Assembly: GCA_010279815.1 (NCBI GenBank)
Contig: QEOQ01000602.1
Coordinates: 77,398-141,397, forward strand
Direction: 5' to 3'
DNA length: 64,000 nt
Source of the DNA: Brachionus plicatilis
Lineage: Eukaryota; Rotifera; Eurotatoria; Ploima; Brachionidae
In this document: piece by piece, positions 43,801-55,569 of the stretch
Layout: each line of letters starts with the position of its first letter
Numbering within the stretch: position 1 is the first letter of the stretch
Made by a program: the position numbers and the translations under genes
The notes under the pieces: model-generated
Seen by the model: the letters and a program-made list of their open reading frames with translations, nothing else
What the model was told of the DNA's origin: nothing
The model's database searches: none

Positions 43801-46800
43801 AAAAAGTTTAAAAAGTAGTTTCGTAAAAAAAAAAAATTTCCATTTATTTGACTTGACTTAAGACTTGTGACTTAAAAACGAGTATGCTTTTTTCTATATT
43901 ACTTGATAACAAAATTTAGTAAATGATAACATCTTTTTAAGTTATATTTTTAATATACTCATTTTGATAACATAAAACGCTGATGACAATTAAGTTTTCA
44001 GTATGTTAAAATAACCAGTATGGTACCAAATGGTAGCATATTATTTTACCACCTGATAACACTATCGACTAGACCCAAAATATTAAAATCATTTCATTTA
44101 AATATTAAAAAAAATTATAACAGAATTAGAAAATCTAAAAAAATCTAAAAAAAAAATACTTGTAATTCATTGAGATCATGCATTAACTTAAACTCAATGT
44201 CTCTGATATCTTGACAATTGTTTTCGCTCTCGTCCAAATTGCTTGTATCCACTTCAATCTCTTCCATATTTAAAACCTTGGGTCTTTTGGGTTTGCTAGA
44301 AATCTCTTTTTTCAAATCCAACAAGCGTTTTCTTTCCTTTTTAGCCATTACTCTTTTCAAGTCCTTCCTCACCTTTTCACTGTAGCTACTAGACGCTCTG
44401 GGTCTACCACTTTCATCCGAATCCGAGTCACTCACATCACTCTCATCATTCTTCCGCCTCAGCAAATAATTCTCCTGCAACAACTCAAAAAACTGTTTCT
44501 TCAGCTTGCTGATCTCATAGAAACGCTGCTCTTCAAGACATCTCCGCTTGCACCACTTGTAACTGTTCTCATTTGCCGCTTTCACTTGGATCCATTCATT
44601 GTACCCATTGAGCAGAGTCAACGGATCGCCATGGTCCGATATCAGCTCTTTGCGCTTCTGCATGCTTTCGTAATCGCAGCGCAAATTGCTGGTAAAGGGC
44701 GATTGCACGCTCAGCGCTGCCGCCATTGTCACTATGGGCTCAACAACATGAAATATGCTTGCCATAATCAGCATCTTGCCAATTTGAATATCAACGGGCA
44801 GCTCGGCCAGCATTTGGCCCATCGGAGTCAATTGTTCCATTTCATTCAGCGCGTTCTGTTCCTTGAGATAATTCAGTGAGTGTTCTATGCTCTGTAGATC
44901 AGGTGGCTCAACAAAGGGAAATTTGCGCACATCCCTCAGTCCCATTGAAATCATCTGAAGCAAAAGTGAGTTGAGGGGAACGCGGCGAATCTCCGGTGTA
45001 GTGAACTCATTGAATGAATTGTAGTCTGCTTGTGAGTACAGACGAAAGCAAACACCGGGCCCAGTGCGACCAGCTCTGCCCTTTCGCTGCTCAGCGCTGG
45101 CTCGACTGATCCAAAATTCCTGCAGTCGCTGCATTTTGTACTTAGGGTCGTAGCTTATTTCTTTAACTTTGCCCGAGTCTACAATAAATCGTAGGCCGTC
45201 AATGGTGACTGATGTTTCAGCAATGTTGGTCGACAAAATGCATTTTCGGACTCCTTCTGGCGGAATGTCAAAAACTTTGTCTTGGTCTTCGATGGAGAGT
45301 GAACTGTGTAGCGGCAGCACTATCCAGCGCTTGCACTCTGTAGCATACTCCTTGGCCGCATCCAGTATGGTTTGTATGTCGGTCATGCCCGATAGGAAAA
45401 TCAACATGTCCCCGCGTTCACTCTCGGGGTATTTTTTGTCTATTTGCTGCATTATTCGAATATAAGGCGCTGGATCGATCTTGTTGCTTGACTTTGACTT
45501 TGGATCACATTTTTCTTTGTTGGCAGGCATGTATTCTACATCTATTTTGTAGGTACGTCCAGGTATTTTTACAATGACACACTGGTCGAAATAATTGGAG
45601 AATAGATCAATGTTTATGGTGGCCGACATGAGGATTACTTTGAGAGTTTGGCGCTGTTTGATCAGGCATTTGAGAATGCCGAGCAGAAAGTCGGTGAATA
45701 CGTGTCTCTCATGCACTTCGTCTACTACAATTATGTCATATTGGGCAAGTTGAGCATCGCTCTGAATCTGACGAAGCAGTACTCCTTCGGTGAGGAACAA
45801 AATTTTTGTGTGCTTGGTACGCGTTTTGTCAAAGCGGACTTGATAAGCCACTTCTGACTTGAATTCATTAAGGGTCTCATAGCTCACGCGCTTTGCCAGC
45901 GACATGCATGCAATCCGCCTTGGCTGTGTACACGCTATTCGCTCAAAACCAGCTTCTAGGAGGTAGCGTGGGATCTGGGTACTCTTGGTTGAAAATAAAT
46001 TGTAGAACTTTTTTTTATTTTTTAGCAAAAAAAATTTAAGAGCTGCTAAAACACAAGTATTTTGACGTCAAGAAGTTATGGGTCTAACTCGTTTTGTGAT
46101 CACGTCTGATCACAGTCAATGTGTTACGGTATATAACCGACTCTCCATAGTTTTGTTTATATTCATTTTAAACAGTAGATTAATATTTATGGATAACATA
46201 AATATTTAGAAGCAATGATTTGTGATCCACTATCAAACAATAGTTAATGACGGTTATTGCAACAGTCAATTAATAAAAGTATAGTCAACATTTATTTTAT
46301 TGTGGAATGTTTGAGCTTTACTTCCTAGTTTTTATTTATATTCATTCTTAATCTAGCATTAAGAACTTCACTATAAATTTTAGTGACTTATTCTATATTT
46401 TTAGTTTTTATATATTCACTCTTATTTTATTAAATAAATATTTTAAAACGAATTCGTTATCTTTTACTACGCCTAAAGTAGTGGCCAGACTTTAAGTGTA
46501 ACAAATGCTCTCACTGTTTTGGTGTTCAAACTTTTGTGAACAAAAAAAAATAAAAAAATTAAAAAAACGCATTTTGATTATTAACTAAATTATGTGATCA
46601 TTTTAAAATAAAATATATGAGTAATGAAATTTTTTATTTATATGTTAGTTAATTTAATAGAATTTAAAGAAATTTTTAATGCTTTTTGGCAATTTGTAAC
46701 TATACCCCGCTCATTTTTCAGAATATTTTTACAAAGATGGAATGGTATAGGATTTTTGAGTTTATTTAAAACACGATTTACTTCAAGTACCGTTTTTCTG

Positions 46801-48912
46801 TTACAAAGGGTTGGGGAGAAGATTCTTTTTCATAAATAATTACCACTTTTACATGATTTAAAATATTATTATTTTATTGTTTTAAAGTGATATTTTTTAA
46901 AAATTTTAAAGCCTAAGAATAAAATATTACCAAAAGAACATAGATAGCAAAATTGATTTGTAATTTATAAAATTATGAGACTTTTTATTTTTCAAAAGCT
47001 TTGTGATCAATTAACATTTTCTAATATTTTTGATTTTGTGATCATTTATAAATGAATTATATAAATGAACACCAAAACGGTGAAAGCATTGACTGTGGTC
47101 AAACGTGATTACCAACTAAATGAGGTAGACCCGAAGTTAAACATAGATAAAATTTTTCAATTAAAAAATTTAAAATTAGTGCTGATTTTGCTGATATTAA
47201 ATTTTTATGTATTTCTATTTACTTTGAGAAATGATAAATCAAAAAAAATCAGTTATTCTAAATCAAGATTTACAAAATACACGCTTTGGACCATGCACGA
47301 AAGTACATCTCACCAATGCTAAAATGTTTTTGATTAGGAACGCATGGTCTAATAGCATTATCAAGGGTTAAGGTACGCATCAAAATCTGAGATTCTTAAT
47401 TTAATGCTTCATCAAGGCTTTATTTAAGATAAAAAATAAAAAGATTTTTTTTTAATAAATAAACATCTAACACATAGAAAAGTACAGAAAAAAGAAATCC
47501 TGTTTAAATTTTTAGGCCAAAATAAGAGTTAAGATTCTCGATAGAAAAAGCTGTAAGAGAAAAATTTCATAAAAAATCGATTTTATGGAGATTTAGAATT
47601 TTTAAAAGAATTAAATCAAAAGTTTTTTATTGTCTTGATTTTTTTTCTTAATTTTTGGTACTGCACCAAATGTATAATAGTTAAAAATTATTTTTATTTT
47701 TCGTCTTAAAATCAAGTTTTTTTGTGGTGCAGCATAATCAAAGGAATTCGGCATTTCAAATCTTTCACAAAATAATTGTTATTCTTTTGGGTATTTAAAA
47801 TCAAAATGAGAAAAAACTTTTGAAGTTTTCTTTTATCAATAGTTTAAAAAAGTGAAAAAAACCTTGATCTTAAGTATTAAATTTAGGAACATGTAGAACT
47901 TTTTTGCGTTAATTTTAAGTTTTATTTTTTGAAATTACATTGAAACTTAAATAATTGGCGCAGCTTATTTTTCAAAACTTTTAAATTTTTAGAAAAATGA
48001 AATTAATTCTATTTAATAATAAATTTTCATATTTTTTATGAGGCTGTCCATTATATCAAAAAATTAAATAAGTAAATTTAAGATTACTTTTCCACATCCG
48101 GTGTCGCCAGCTATTATGGTTACTTGATTTTCTTTCACAGTTTTTAAAATGACCTCTTGATATTTGTAAATTGGCAAGTTAGCTTGAGCCTGGCGTAACT
48201 GTTTTAGCTTTTTATACTTTTTAAAATGAGAAAATTAAATTACTAAATTATTAATTTATTTTATTTATTTTTTACTTTTTCTTTTTGTAAAAAGTCCAAA
48301 TAAAGATGTATTATAAACTCAAATTCCCTCAATTTTTGTTCATCACATTCAAATTTAATTTTATTACCTAAAATAAATTTTTCTTCATAATATATCACGC
48401 TTAACAATTCTAAAAATTACCTGACGAGTCATATGTTCCTGTTTGTTCTGATTTATTTGGTTTATAAACAAAATTAAGCCTCCATCGTTTATCATATTTA
48501 AGAGGTAGTTTAAGTTGTGCCGAAAATTCATTAAGATCCGGTTGCTTTGTATTTTTTGGTGCAATGCTTGATTTTTTTTTAAGTAGATTTTGATATCTTG
48601 ACAAAAAAGACCAAAAATCTGAATGATCTTTAGAGCCACTTAAAATGTATTTTATAAATAAAACCTCAAAAATCTTAAATAAATTTACATTTTAAACAGC
48701 CTAGAATTCTTAAAATAGATGTCATCCAGGAATGATTTATTTTTTATAAAATCGAATTCAACATTTTTCGACTGACTTAATTCAGACAAATCTTTGATCA
48801 ATTTGTCTGGGTCATCATCTTGTTCAATCAATTGATTTTCGTTGGGGTCTTCATTTTGTTCACGTTTTATTAACTCTAAAGATTGAATGATTGATTGTTC
48901 AATTTTATCCAT
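40004..48912 (-). CDS. DHX34: DEAH-box RNA helicase DHX34
   Basis: Nine exons: 48912-48689, 48638-48421, 48367-48276, 48216-48088, 45983-44160, 41892-41746, 41686-40989, 40340-40198, 40149-40004; 1206 residues. An acidic N-terminus is followed by [13 protein letters not shown] and [11 protein letters not shown]. The helicase core has [16 protein letters not shown] (Walker A, split by a 2.1-kb intron), [25 protein letters not shown] (motif II), [34 protein letters not shown] and [18 protein letters not shown] (motif VI). HA2/OB-like parts follow, with VIHPTSVF and [20 protein letters not shown]. Two C-terminal CxxC...HxxxC/H zinc-finger-like units close it ([39 protein letters not shown]). DHX34 promotes nonsense-mediated mRNA decay by remodelling UPF1 complexes. 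Two introns carry transposons. The C-terminal end matches DHX34 and separates it from other DEAH proteins. Confidence 0.95.
40791..40871. repeat. (TTA)n microsatellite, about 27 units
   Basis: An uninterrupted run of ATT/TTA triplets about 80 bp long in the intron between DHX34 exons 7 and 8 (40341-40988). Confidence 0.95.
42117..42627. mobile_element. MITE with about 55-bp terminal inverted repeats in DHX34 intron 5
   Basis: The left end GCCCATAATTTACCCAATCA and right end GTGAGGTAAATTATGGGC are inverted copies with few mismatches. Homology continues inward through AATTTTAATAAACTTTTCGC and TTATTTTAATAA. The 511-bp body is A/T-rich with no transposase. Short ORFs inside come from the terminal repeats. 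Confidence 0.8.
42836..44076 (+). mobile_element. Mutator-like (MULE) element remnant
   Basis: The termini GGGTCTAGTCGATA and TATCGACTAGACCC... appear as inverted copies (42836-42849 and the right end closing at 44076). Diverged homology continues inward (GTTATCAG/CTGATAAC words and TGGTACCA-like sites). Flanks AAAATATA and AAAATATT form an imperfect 8-9-bp target duplication, fitting MULEs. A transposase C-terminal fragment lies inside (43031-43351). An AAGTC-family word block (about 43855-43880) is inserted near the right end. Confidence 0.75.
43031..43351 (+). pseudogene. MULE-type transposase, C-terminal fragment
   Basis: An in-frame stretch of about 106 codons with no start of its own: [14 protein letters not shown], then [40 protein letters not shown] and LIEQINSG. 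The T-R-(S/T)-N-(N/K)-S-(L/V)-E-(A/G)-W-(Y/H) block, followed by H-P-N and E-Q-x-L-T, is characteristic of the C-terminal end of MULE/FLYWCH-associated transposases. It stops cleanly at 43349-43351. The catalytic DDE domain is absent, so the copy is dead. Confidence 0.75.
45984..48087. other. DHX34 intron 4 (2.1 kb)
   Basis: Interrupts the Walker A motif between Lys and Ser. It contains scattered repeat relics. Weakly inverted words around 46499-46533 and 47064-47095 share AACACCAAAAC and AGCATT. A 100-bp block at 47573-47673 is a diverged copy of one at 60918-61040. Short plus-strand ORFs here have no recognisable product. Confidence 0.5.
47573..47673. repeat. Dispersed repeat, copy 1 of 2
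   Basis: Begins AAAAATCGATTTTATGGAGA and ends near CTGCACCAAATG. The same order of blocks occurs at 60918-61040 in the vWA gene intron, about 70% alike by eye. Confidence 0.55.
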
Positions 48913-50754
48913 TTTAGAAAATATAAATATTTAATTTTAAATTTTTGTAAAAAAAATTAATGTAACAAAATTAACCTAACATTTTAAAGAAATTCAATTA
49001 AGAGTTGAATTATCAAATAAAAAAACATTTTATAAATTATTACAATATTTGACTTATTAATCATAATTTTTTTGAGTTTGATGTTGTTAGTATTTTTTTT
49101 TTGTTTGAAATTAATAAACACAAATAAATAAATAAATTTTATCAAAAAAATTTATATCAGTTTTTTAATATTTGGAAAAACAAGGATTTAAATTTTTAAT
49201 ATAAAAAATTTGGTTTTTTTATTTGTTTTGCTTGAAAAAAAAATATAAATAAATTTTATTTTTTTATTTTTAATAAAATCAGTTTTTACTAAATTCCTTT
49301 TTAGAAATAATAATAAAATGGATTGATTTTTATCTTTTTCTAAAATGCTTAAAAAATTCTTTAAGCTTGAAATATTAATTATAATTTTCGATTATTTTGA
49401 ATGATTTAAGCGAGAGTGAAGTTGGGAACATTTTTATCTGGAGCAGAGCAATTTATTTAAATTGTAAAAAATCCGATTAAAACATGTTAACTTAAATAAA
49501 TTTTAGAATATTTAAATTTAAAAAAAAACTGTCAATTATTGTTAAAAAAATTATTTTATATCAATATTCTTTTTGAAAAAGTTATTAGTGTTTTATTTGA
49601 ACAATTTTGCCCAACTTCACTCCCCCACGATTTAATTAACTTTTTTATTTTATTTACTATCTTAATTATGACTTTATAGGTTTATTTGAGCAAATATTGA
49701 ACAGCCAAATTTTTAAAAATAAATATTTATTTATAAAAATTAAATGCTTATATTTTTTTTTCAAATTTATTTACAGCTTGGTAGGAAATTATATTTAAAA
49801 ACGTAAAAGAGTTCTAAAAAATAAACATAATTTAGATTCATACTAAAAATAAAATTTTTCATGATAAAAATTCTATTTTTTAATGAAACATACCTTTTAG
49901 CTTTCCTCAAAATTGTTTATCAATCATTTTTGAATTTTAAAGTCAATAACTTTCGACACACATCTTCAATTTGGTAACATTTGATCCTCTTAAAAAGTAA
50001 ACGATTAAGGAAGAAAAGATTATTTTCAGCGAAATAGGGGAAAGGAATTGATCTAAATGCTTAATTAGCGAAAATTTTTATCTCTACGAGCTCTATACTT
50101 TTTTCATGGTTTTGTATGCTATCTGGGATCTAGCGTTATCTTGTATTAGTAAATATTTCCATCAAGATCAAGCTCAAAGAGAAACTTATCTTCGAATTCA
50201 ACCAAGCACAAAACATTACCTTTCTGCTGAAGCACCCATTTTACATGGTAAAGCTGAGATTAATCCAAAACTTTCAAAAATTAGATCCATTTCTCATCAC
50301 AAATATTTACATAAATAAAAAGAATAAATTAAAAAGTTTTCATTGAGATATTTTTTTTAAATAGAACAAATTAATTTTTTTATAATAATAACTTTTGACA
50401 AGACTCTAAATAAAGAATATCTTTTGTTTTAAAAAGCAATTGAAATTTTTATTTTTATTTTAATTAATAGATAAAGCTTTTAAATACGTAAAAAATTTTG
50501 TTTAACAATTCAATTTAAACTGCATAAAAAAGCCAAATTTTTTAATGTTTTATTTGTGTTGTAAAAAATAAAATAAAATAAAAACTACCTTCTTACTCTT
50601 TGATCATAATGCTATCTTTTCTCATAATTATGTTTAAAAGAATTTGGAATTTGGCCTTGTTTTCATTTTATTTTTACCTTGAGTTTGCCTACTTTTCCAA
50701 GTTCAAAATAAAACTCAAAGCCTTGCCTTCATTATTTTTAAATTTTGAAAAAAA
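48913..50754. other. Divergent intergenic region between DHX34 and ACSF2 copy 2
   Basis: Should hold both promoters. Mostly A/T-rich. The only protein-like piece is a 70-codon ORF at 50106-50318, listed separately. Confidence 0.5.
50106..50318 (+). CDS. Small ORF, unidentified and doubtful
   Basis: A 70-residue frame (MVLYAIWDLALSCISKYFHQ ... SKIRSISHHKYLHK) whose codons are less A/T-biased than the flanks. It is followed closely by an AATAAA-like signal (AATAAAAAG). No homology is recognised and no intron is evident. It could be a short real gene, an exon relic or chance. Confidence 0.25.
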   Translation: MVLYAIWDLALSCISKYFHQDQAQRETYLRIQPSTKHYLSAEAPILHGKAEINPKLSKIRSISHHKYLHK

Positions 50755-53653
50755 ATGAGTTCAATATTTTTTAAATTACCGCAGAAATTTCAATTCAAAT
50801 CTATTTTGACACGCTTTTCCAGCACCTATTCATACAAAGACACGGTATTGAGAGGCCAAAAACACTTGTACAATCCGAAATATGAAAAGTACAGCTACGC
50901 CATATCCGAAACAGGCAATTTACACCTTTTGTGTGATACAATAGGAGACAGAATAAACACTTTGGCCGAAAAATACCCAAATGATACCTGCTATAAATTC
51001 AGCCTGACTCAGTCAAATCTAAGCTTTAAGGAAATAAAACAGCGAACTGATGAAATAGCTCAAAATTTATTGAGCAAGGGTTTTAAAAAAGGTGATCGAA
51101 TGGCTGTGCTCCTGCCAAATATTCCTGAGCTTGCATTGACCATTCTGGCTTGTTCGTCCATAGGAGTCATAGTGGTGCTAATGAATCCGGCTTATCAGCT
51201 TGTTGAAATTGAGTACATGCTTAAAAAAACCCAGTCCAAAGGCCTTGTTATTCTGGATAATTTAAAAACTTTAAAACACTATGAAACACTTAAAAAAATA
51301 GCTCCTGAATTAGAAAATTCTGTGCAAGGAGAACTTAATTCTAAAAATTTACCTGATCTAAAACATGTGATTTTGGTCAAAAACCGATTAATGTCGGACA
51401 ATTCGGAACAGTACAAAGGAACATGGGGGTTCGATAGAGATATATCAATGTTCAATCAGAGTAGCCAGAAATTACCTACAGTTGATTTTGATGATTCTTT
51501 TGTCATGCTTTTTACAGTAATTTTAATTTTAATTTAAATTGAAAAAAAATTAATATTTTTAATTAAAGAGCGGAACTACCGGATTACCAAAGTAAGCTTT
51601 TTTTATTTTTTAAATAATATCCATAGCATGAAGTCTTTTTTTATTTTTCTAAATTTTTCCAAGTTAATTTATTCATAATATTACTTATACTTTTTATTCA
51701 AAAAGAACTTCTTGGCTTTATGAATAAAATATTAGGTGATTATAGTTCTACTATTTTTTTGATTTTCAAAAAACCATTTTTCATTCTTAGAAAGATTAAG
51801 ATCACAAAGTAAATATTTATTATTTTTATTAGATAATTACCGAAAAAAATATGAATTAAAATTTTAAATTTTTCAGATTCAGATTATGACTTCAAAAACT
51901 CTGATTTTTCCAAAAGATAGAAAGCCTTAAAGCTTTGATTTTTCAAATAGATTAAATTTTATTAAATTTAGTCTTTTAAATTACAACCACATAAACATAT
52001 GAAAAATATGATAAAATTTGAAATAAAAAAAAAACTATCTTTGCTTTTTTTAATTTTTTTTGAATTTATGATGATTTAGAAATTTTAGGCTAAATTTTTT
52101 TCCAAATTTTTTTTGAAACCCTTTCAACAAAAAATATTTAAAGTCAATTTATTGACTTGACTGTCACAATTCAAAGTCAAAATTTTTTAGGAAAAAGTGT
52201 CCAAATAATTTTTTTTTTGTAAATTTTCTAATATTTTATTTACGAATATATATTTTATCATTTAGTAAAATAAAAATAATATTACATCTTTATTTGTTTT
52301 AAATCTTCTTTTGCTTTTTAAAACATTCCTTAGATATGTAAATTTACATATTCCAATATTTGAAATTTATTTTTTCGAAAATTTTCAGCCTTTTTTTAAT
52401 TTTAATGAACACAATTTTTGAGAGCTTTGGTTATATAAATTATCTCCTATTTTTTTGAATAATCCTCTTGTTTAAATCAATATTAATAAATAAAATCTAC
52501 TTTTTTGAAGACAATTTTCTATGTTATTTCTTTGGATCCTAATTTTTTAACCAAATTCTGATGAAAAAAAAATTTAATTTTAGAGCAGCTGTCCTGAGCC
52601 ATTACAACATTTTAAATTCAGCTTATCTAGATTTGTACACTAATGGTTTAGTTGAACAAAGCAAAATAATTGCTTGTCCAATTCCTATTTTCCACTCTTT
52701 CGGACTAATAGGAGGACTAATTGAGCCACTGATAATGGGTGGTAAAGCCATATTTCCGCATTTTTTGCCAGACACACTGTCGCTTATGAAAGCGATTCAC
52801 GCAGAGCGATGCACTGCTGTTAAGGGCGCCCCAGTTATATTTTTGGATATGATGAATCACCCGGAGCGCAAAAATTTTGACCTTAGCAGTCTAGAGTATA
52901 TGCTTCTGGGCGCAAGCACTGTACCAAAGCATCTTTTGCTCAAAATGAAAGAGGAACTCAAAGTAAAGAACATATTAATTGGTTACGGCATGACAGAGTC
53001 ATCGTAAGAAATAATTAAACAAAAATTTTTTTTAAATTTTATTTAAAAGAGCTGCTGGTTCAATAACTCGAGTTAATTACGGAGAAAGAGAAGCCTATGA
53101 GACAATAGGCCAACCTTTTCCGTTTGTTGAGATAAAAATAGCCGATTCAGAGAACAATTTGGTGCCGGTAAACCACGATGGCGAAATTTGCATCCGTGGC
53201 TACAATGTCATGAAAGAGTATTGGGATGAGCCGGAAAAAACTGCAGAGACTATTGACAAAAATGGCTGGTTGCACACTGGCGATATTGGTTCAATGGACG
53301 AGCATGGATGCATACAATTTAAATCACGTGCCAAAGAGGTAATTATCCGAGGAGGAGTAAATATTTATCCGGCTGAGATTGAAGTGTTTATGCGTGGTCA
53401 TCCGGATGTTGTTGACTGCTACTGTGTTGGAATGAGTGATGAAAGAGTGGGCGAAGAAGTATGCGTTTGGATTAAACTCAAAGAAAATTCCAAAGTCTGT
53501 GAAAAAGACATTTTGGATTTTTGTAAAGATAAAATAGCTTATTTTAAAATACCAAAGTATATCAAGTTTGTGCAAACGTTTCCCATAAACGCTACTGGAA
53601 AAGTTCAAAAATTCAAAATGGTTGAGCAAATGAAAAAAGAACTTAATATTTAG
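50755..53653 (+). CDS. Medium-chain acyl-CoA synthetase ACSF2-like, copy 2 (mitochondrial)
   Basis: Four exons: 50755-51516, a 23-nt micro-exon 51569-51591, 52584-53003, 53050-53653; 602 residues. The N-terminus MSSIFFKLPQKFQFKSILTR suggests mitochondrial import. Motifs: FT|SGTTGLP|K (the micro-exon is almost exactly the P-loop), IPIFHSFG, VKGAPVIFLD, GYGMTESS, DGEICIRGYN, GWLHTGDI, KSRAKEVIIRGGVNIYPAEI and NATGKVQKFKM with the catalytic Lys. It is clearly a paralogue of 35833-39795. The first intron sits at the same place in both genes; copy 2 gained or kept the extra intron after the P-loop, and lacks copy 1 introns in the hinge region. An AATAAA lies about 8 nt after the stop. Confidence 0.94.
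51592..52583. other. ACSF2 copy 2 intron 2
   Basis: Non-coding, A/T-rich. Near 52140-52185 short AAGTC words (GACTTGACTGTCA) recall the AAGTC repeat family, but the ends are unclear. Confidence 0.4.
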
Positions 53654-53924
53654 AATTTGAAAATAAATTTTTAAATAATATTTTTTTTTTACTGATTGAC
53701 TTGAGCTCAAGAGAAATTTTTTTTTTTTTTTAATTTTCAAATTTCAATTAAACTTTAATTGATTTTAAAAGAAAGGTATTATTTTGATGAATTTTTTTAT
53801 AAAAATAGATCACTTTAATTTCATCCAAATTTCGGTAATTTTAAACTGCAAAATCGACAAACAGTCAATTTTCTTAAAATTTATGAGATATTGATTTTAT
53901 TAAAATTTTTTTTCCAATATTTAA

Positions 53925-54288
53925 ATAAAGATATTGTGAAATTTTATACAAAAAAAATATAAAATTTGTTCTGCAGATGAAACAAAGTGAAATAACTTTT
54001 GTTTCACCTACTGCGGAAGTCTGCAAAATTTGTGCCAATCAATTGTGTTTTAGTTTTAATACTTAATAGGAAAATTAGTTTGGAAAATTCCGGTACAAAC
54101 CCGAATGGCATTAGGCCTTCTTTTTAGTCATAGCTCTATTTAATAAAAGTTAAATTTTAATTGGCACATATTTGCCAAAAGTTGCTTCACTTATTCTGAT
54201 CTGCAAACAAATTTTTGACCATTAGAACAAAAATTTTTTCTTTTTTGTATTGGAAGTTTTGTATGAAATTTCACAGTTCCTTAAATAA
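53925..54288. repeat. Diverged inverted-repeat element
   Basis: Left TATTGTGAAATTTTATACAA and right TTTTGTATGAAATTTCACAG are inverted copies. Inward homology continues through TCTGCAGAT/ATCTGCA and GTGCCAAT/ATTGGCAC with mismatches. Probably an old MITE. Confidence 0.55.
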
Positions 54289-55086
54289 AACATAAAGAAA
54301 GTCTTTAGAAATAAATCAGTGACTTTTAAATTGTAAGAAGTAACATGCCTGAAGTAGGTTTATTTTGAAGGTTCTTTATCTATGACACTAAGTTGATTAG
54401 AGTTATTAGAATTATTTATAAGAATGGGCGAAAAAGTGGCTGATCAGTAAAGTTTGGTGCAAAATAATTTATTCATAGCAAAATTTTTTTTAAAGATTAA
54501 AAAATAAATTTATAATTTTTAAAATTTTTAGCATAAGAATCAAATAAATGTTTTTTTAAATCAGAAAATAAGTCAAAAAAACTTAACATTTAGTACTGTT
54601 TCAACCAATATTCAATATTTTTTCTAAAATGATAAAAATTTATTTATTTTATTGATTTCGTTTACGCTTAACAAATTAACTTTTATAATGTTAAACATTT
54701 ATTTAAAAAAAAATATAAATACGACTGGATTTAAATTTGATAAAATATTTTGCATAATTTTTGCCTTTAACTTCACTACTGCATAATAAGCTTTAATGAT
54801 AAAAGATGTTTTAAAAAGGATTTCAAAAATAAGTGTTTTTATTTTGATTTATTTAATTCTAGAAGATTCGTAAATTTTTTTTAACTTATCAAAAAATTTG
54901 TTTTTTTTCAGTAATTTTGTCAGATTTAGGAATTTTTAAAATACTTGAATTATTTAATTATTTTTATATTCATTATTGCATAGAATTGTTTAATAAAAAA
55001 AAAATTGTAGGCATAAAAACTCTTTGTTTTTATTTGTAGTAAATATAAGTATTGGGTCTTAATGTTTAAAAAAATATTTTGACTTT

Positions 55087-55319
55087 GGCAAAATGTTATT
55101 TATTGAACATTTTTATATTTTTACATTTTTACATTTTTGAGAGAAGAAAAAAAAATCTCAAAATCAAAAAATCTAAAAAAAATTCCATTCAAGAAAAGTA
55201 ATAATAAATTCGCAATTAATTAAAATTTTTTTAGATTTTTTGATTTTGAGATTTTTTTTCTTCTCTCAAAAATGTAAAAATGTAAAAATATAAAAATGTA
55301 CAATAAATAACATTTTGCC
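55087..55319. repeat. Hairpin element, arms of about 100 bp
   Basis: Arms begin GGCAAAATGTTATTTATTGA and end with its near complement TACAATAAATAACATTTTGCC. The inner part GAGAGAAGAAAAAAAAATCTC pairs with its copy in the right arm. The loop is about 50 bp. Confidence 0.8.
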
Positions 55320-55569
55320 TTTGACTCTTACATTTTTTTTATATTGTACTTATTTTTTCCTAAAATTCAGCAATTTCTAAGCTGATTGAATTAATTTATT
55401 AAAGTTATTTTATTAATATGATAAAAAATACAATTAAAGGTAAAAATAACCAAAAAAAAAAACTATTTATTTTCATTTGATGTCATAAAGAAGTTTTCAA
55501 GACTTTTCGGGTCTTAACCATTTTTTAAAAAATTTGATCTTCCAAAATTGTCAGCTAGCACCTTTAAAC

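Noticed and set aside
44586..45857. Plus-strand ORFs of 97, 98 and 69 codons
   Set aside because: Antisense to the long DHX34 helicase exon, which has all DEAH motifs.
46624..47322. Two small plus-strand ORFs in DHX34 intron 4
   Set aside because: No motif, biased composition, and located among repeat relics.
40004..48912. Treating the zinc-finger ORF (40004-40348), the 229-codon ORF (40985-41674) and the helicase ORF as three genes
   Set aside because: Splice phases join them and all three match consecutive parts of DHX34.
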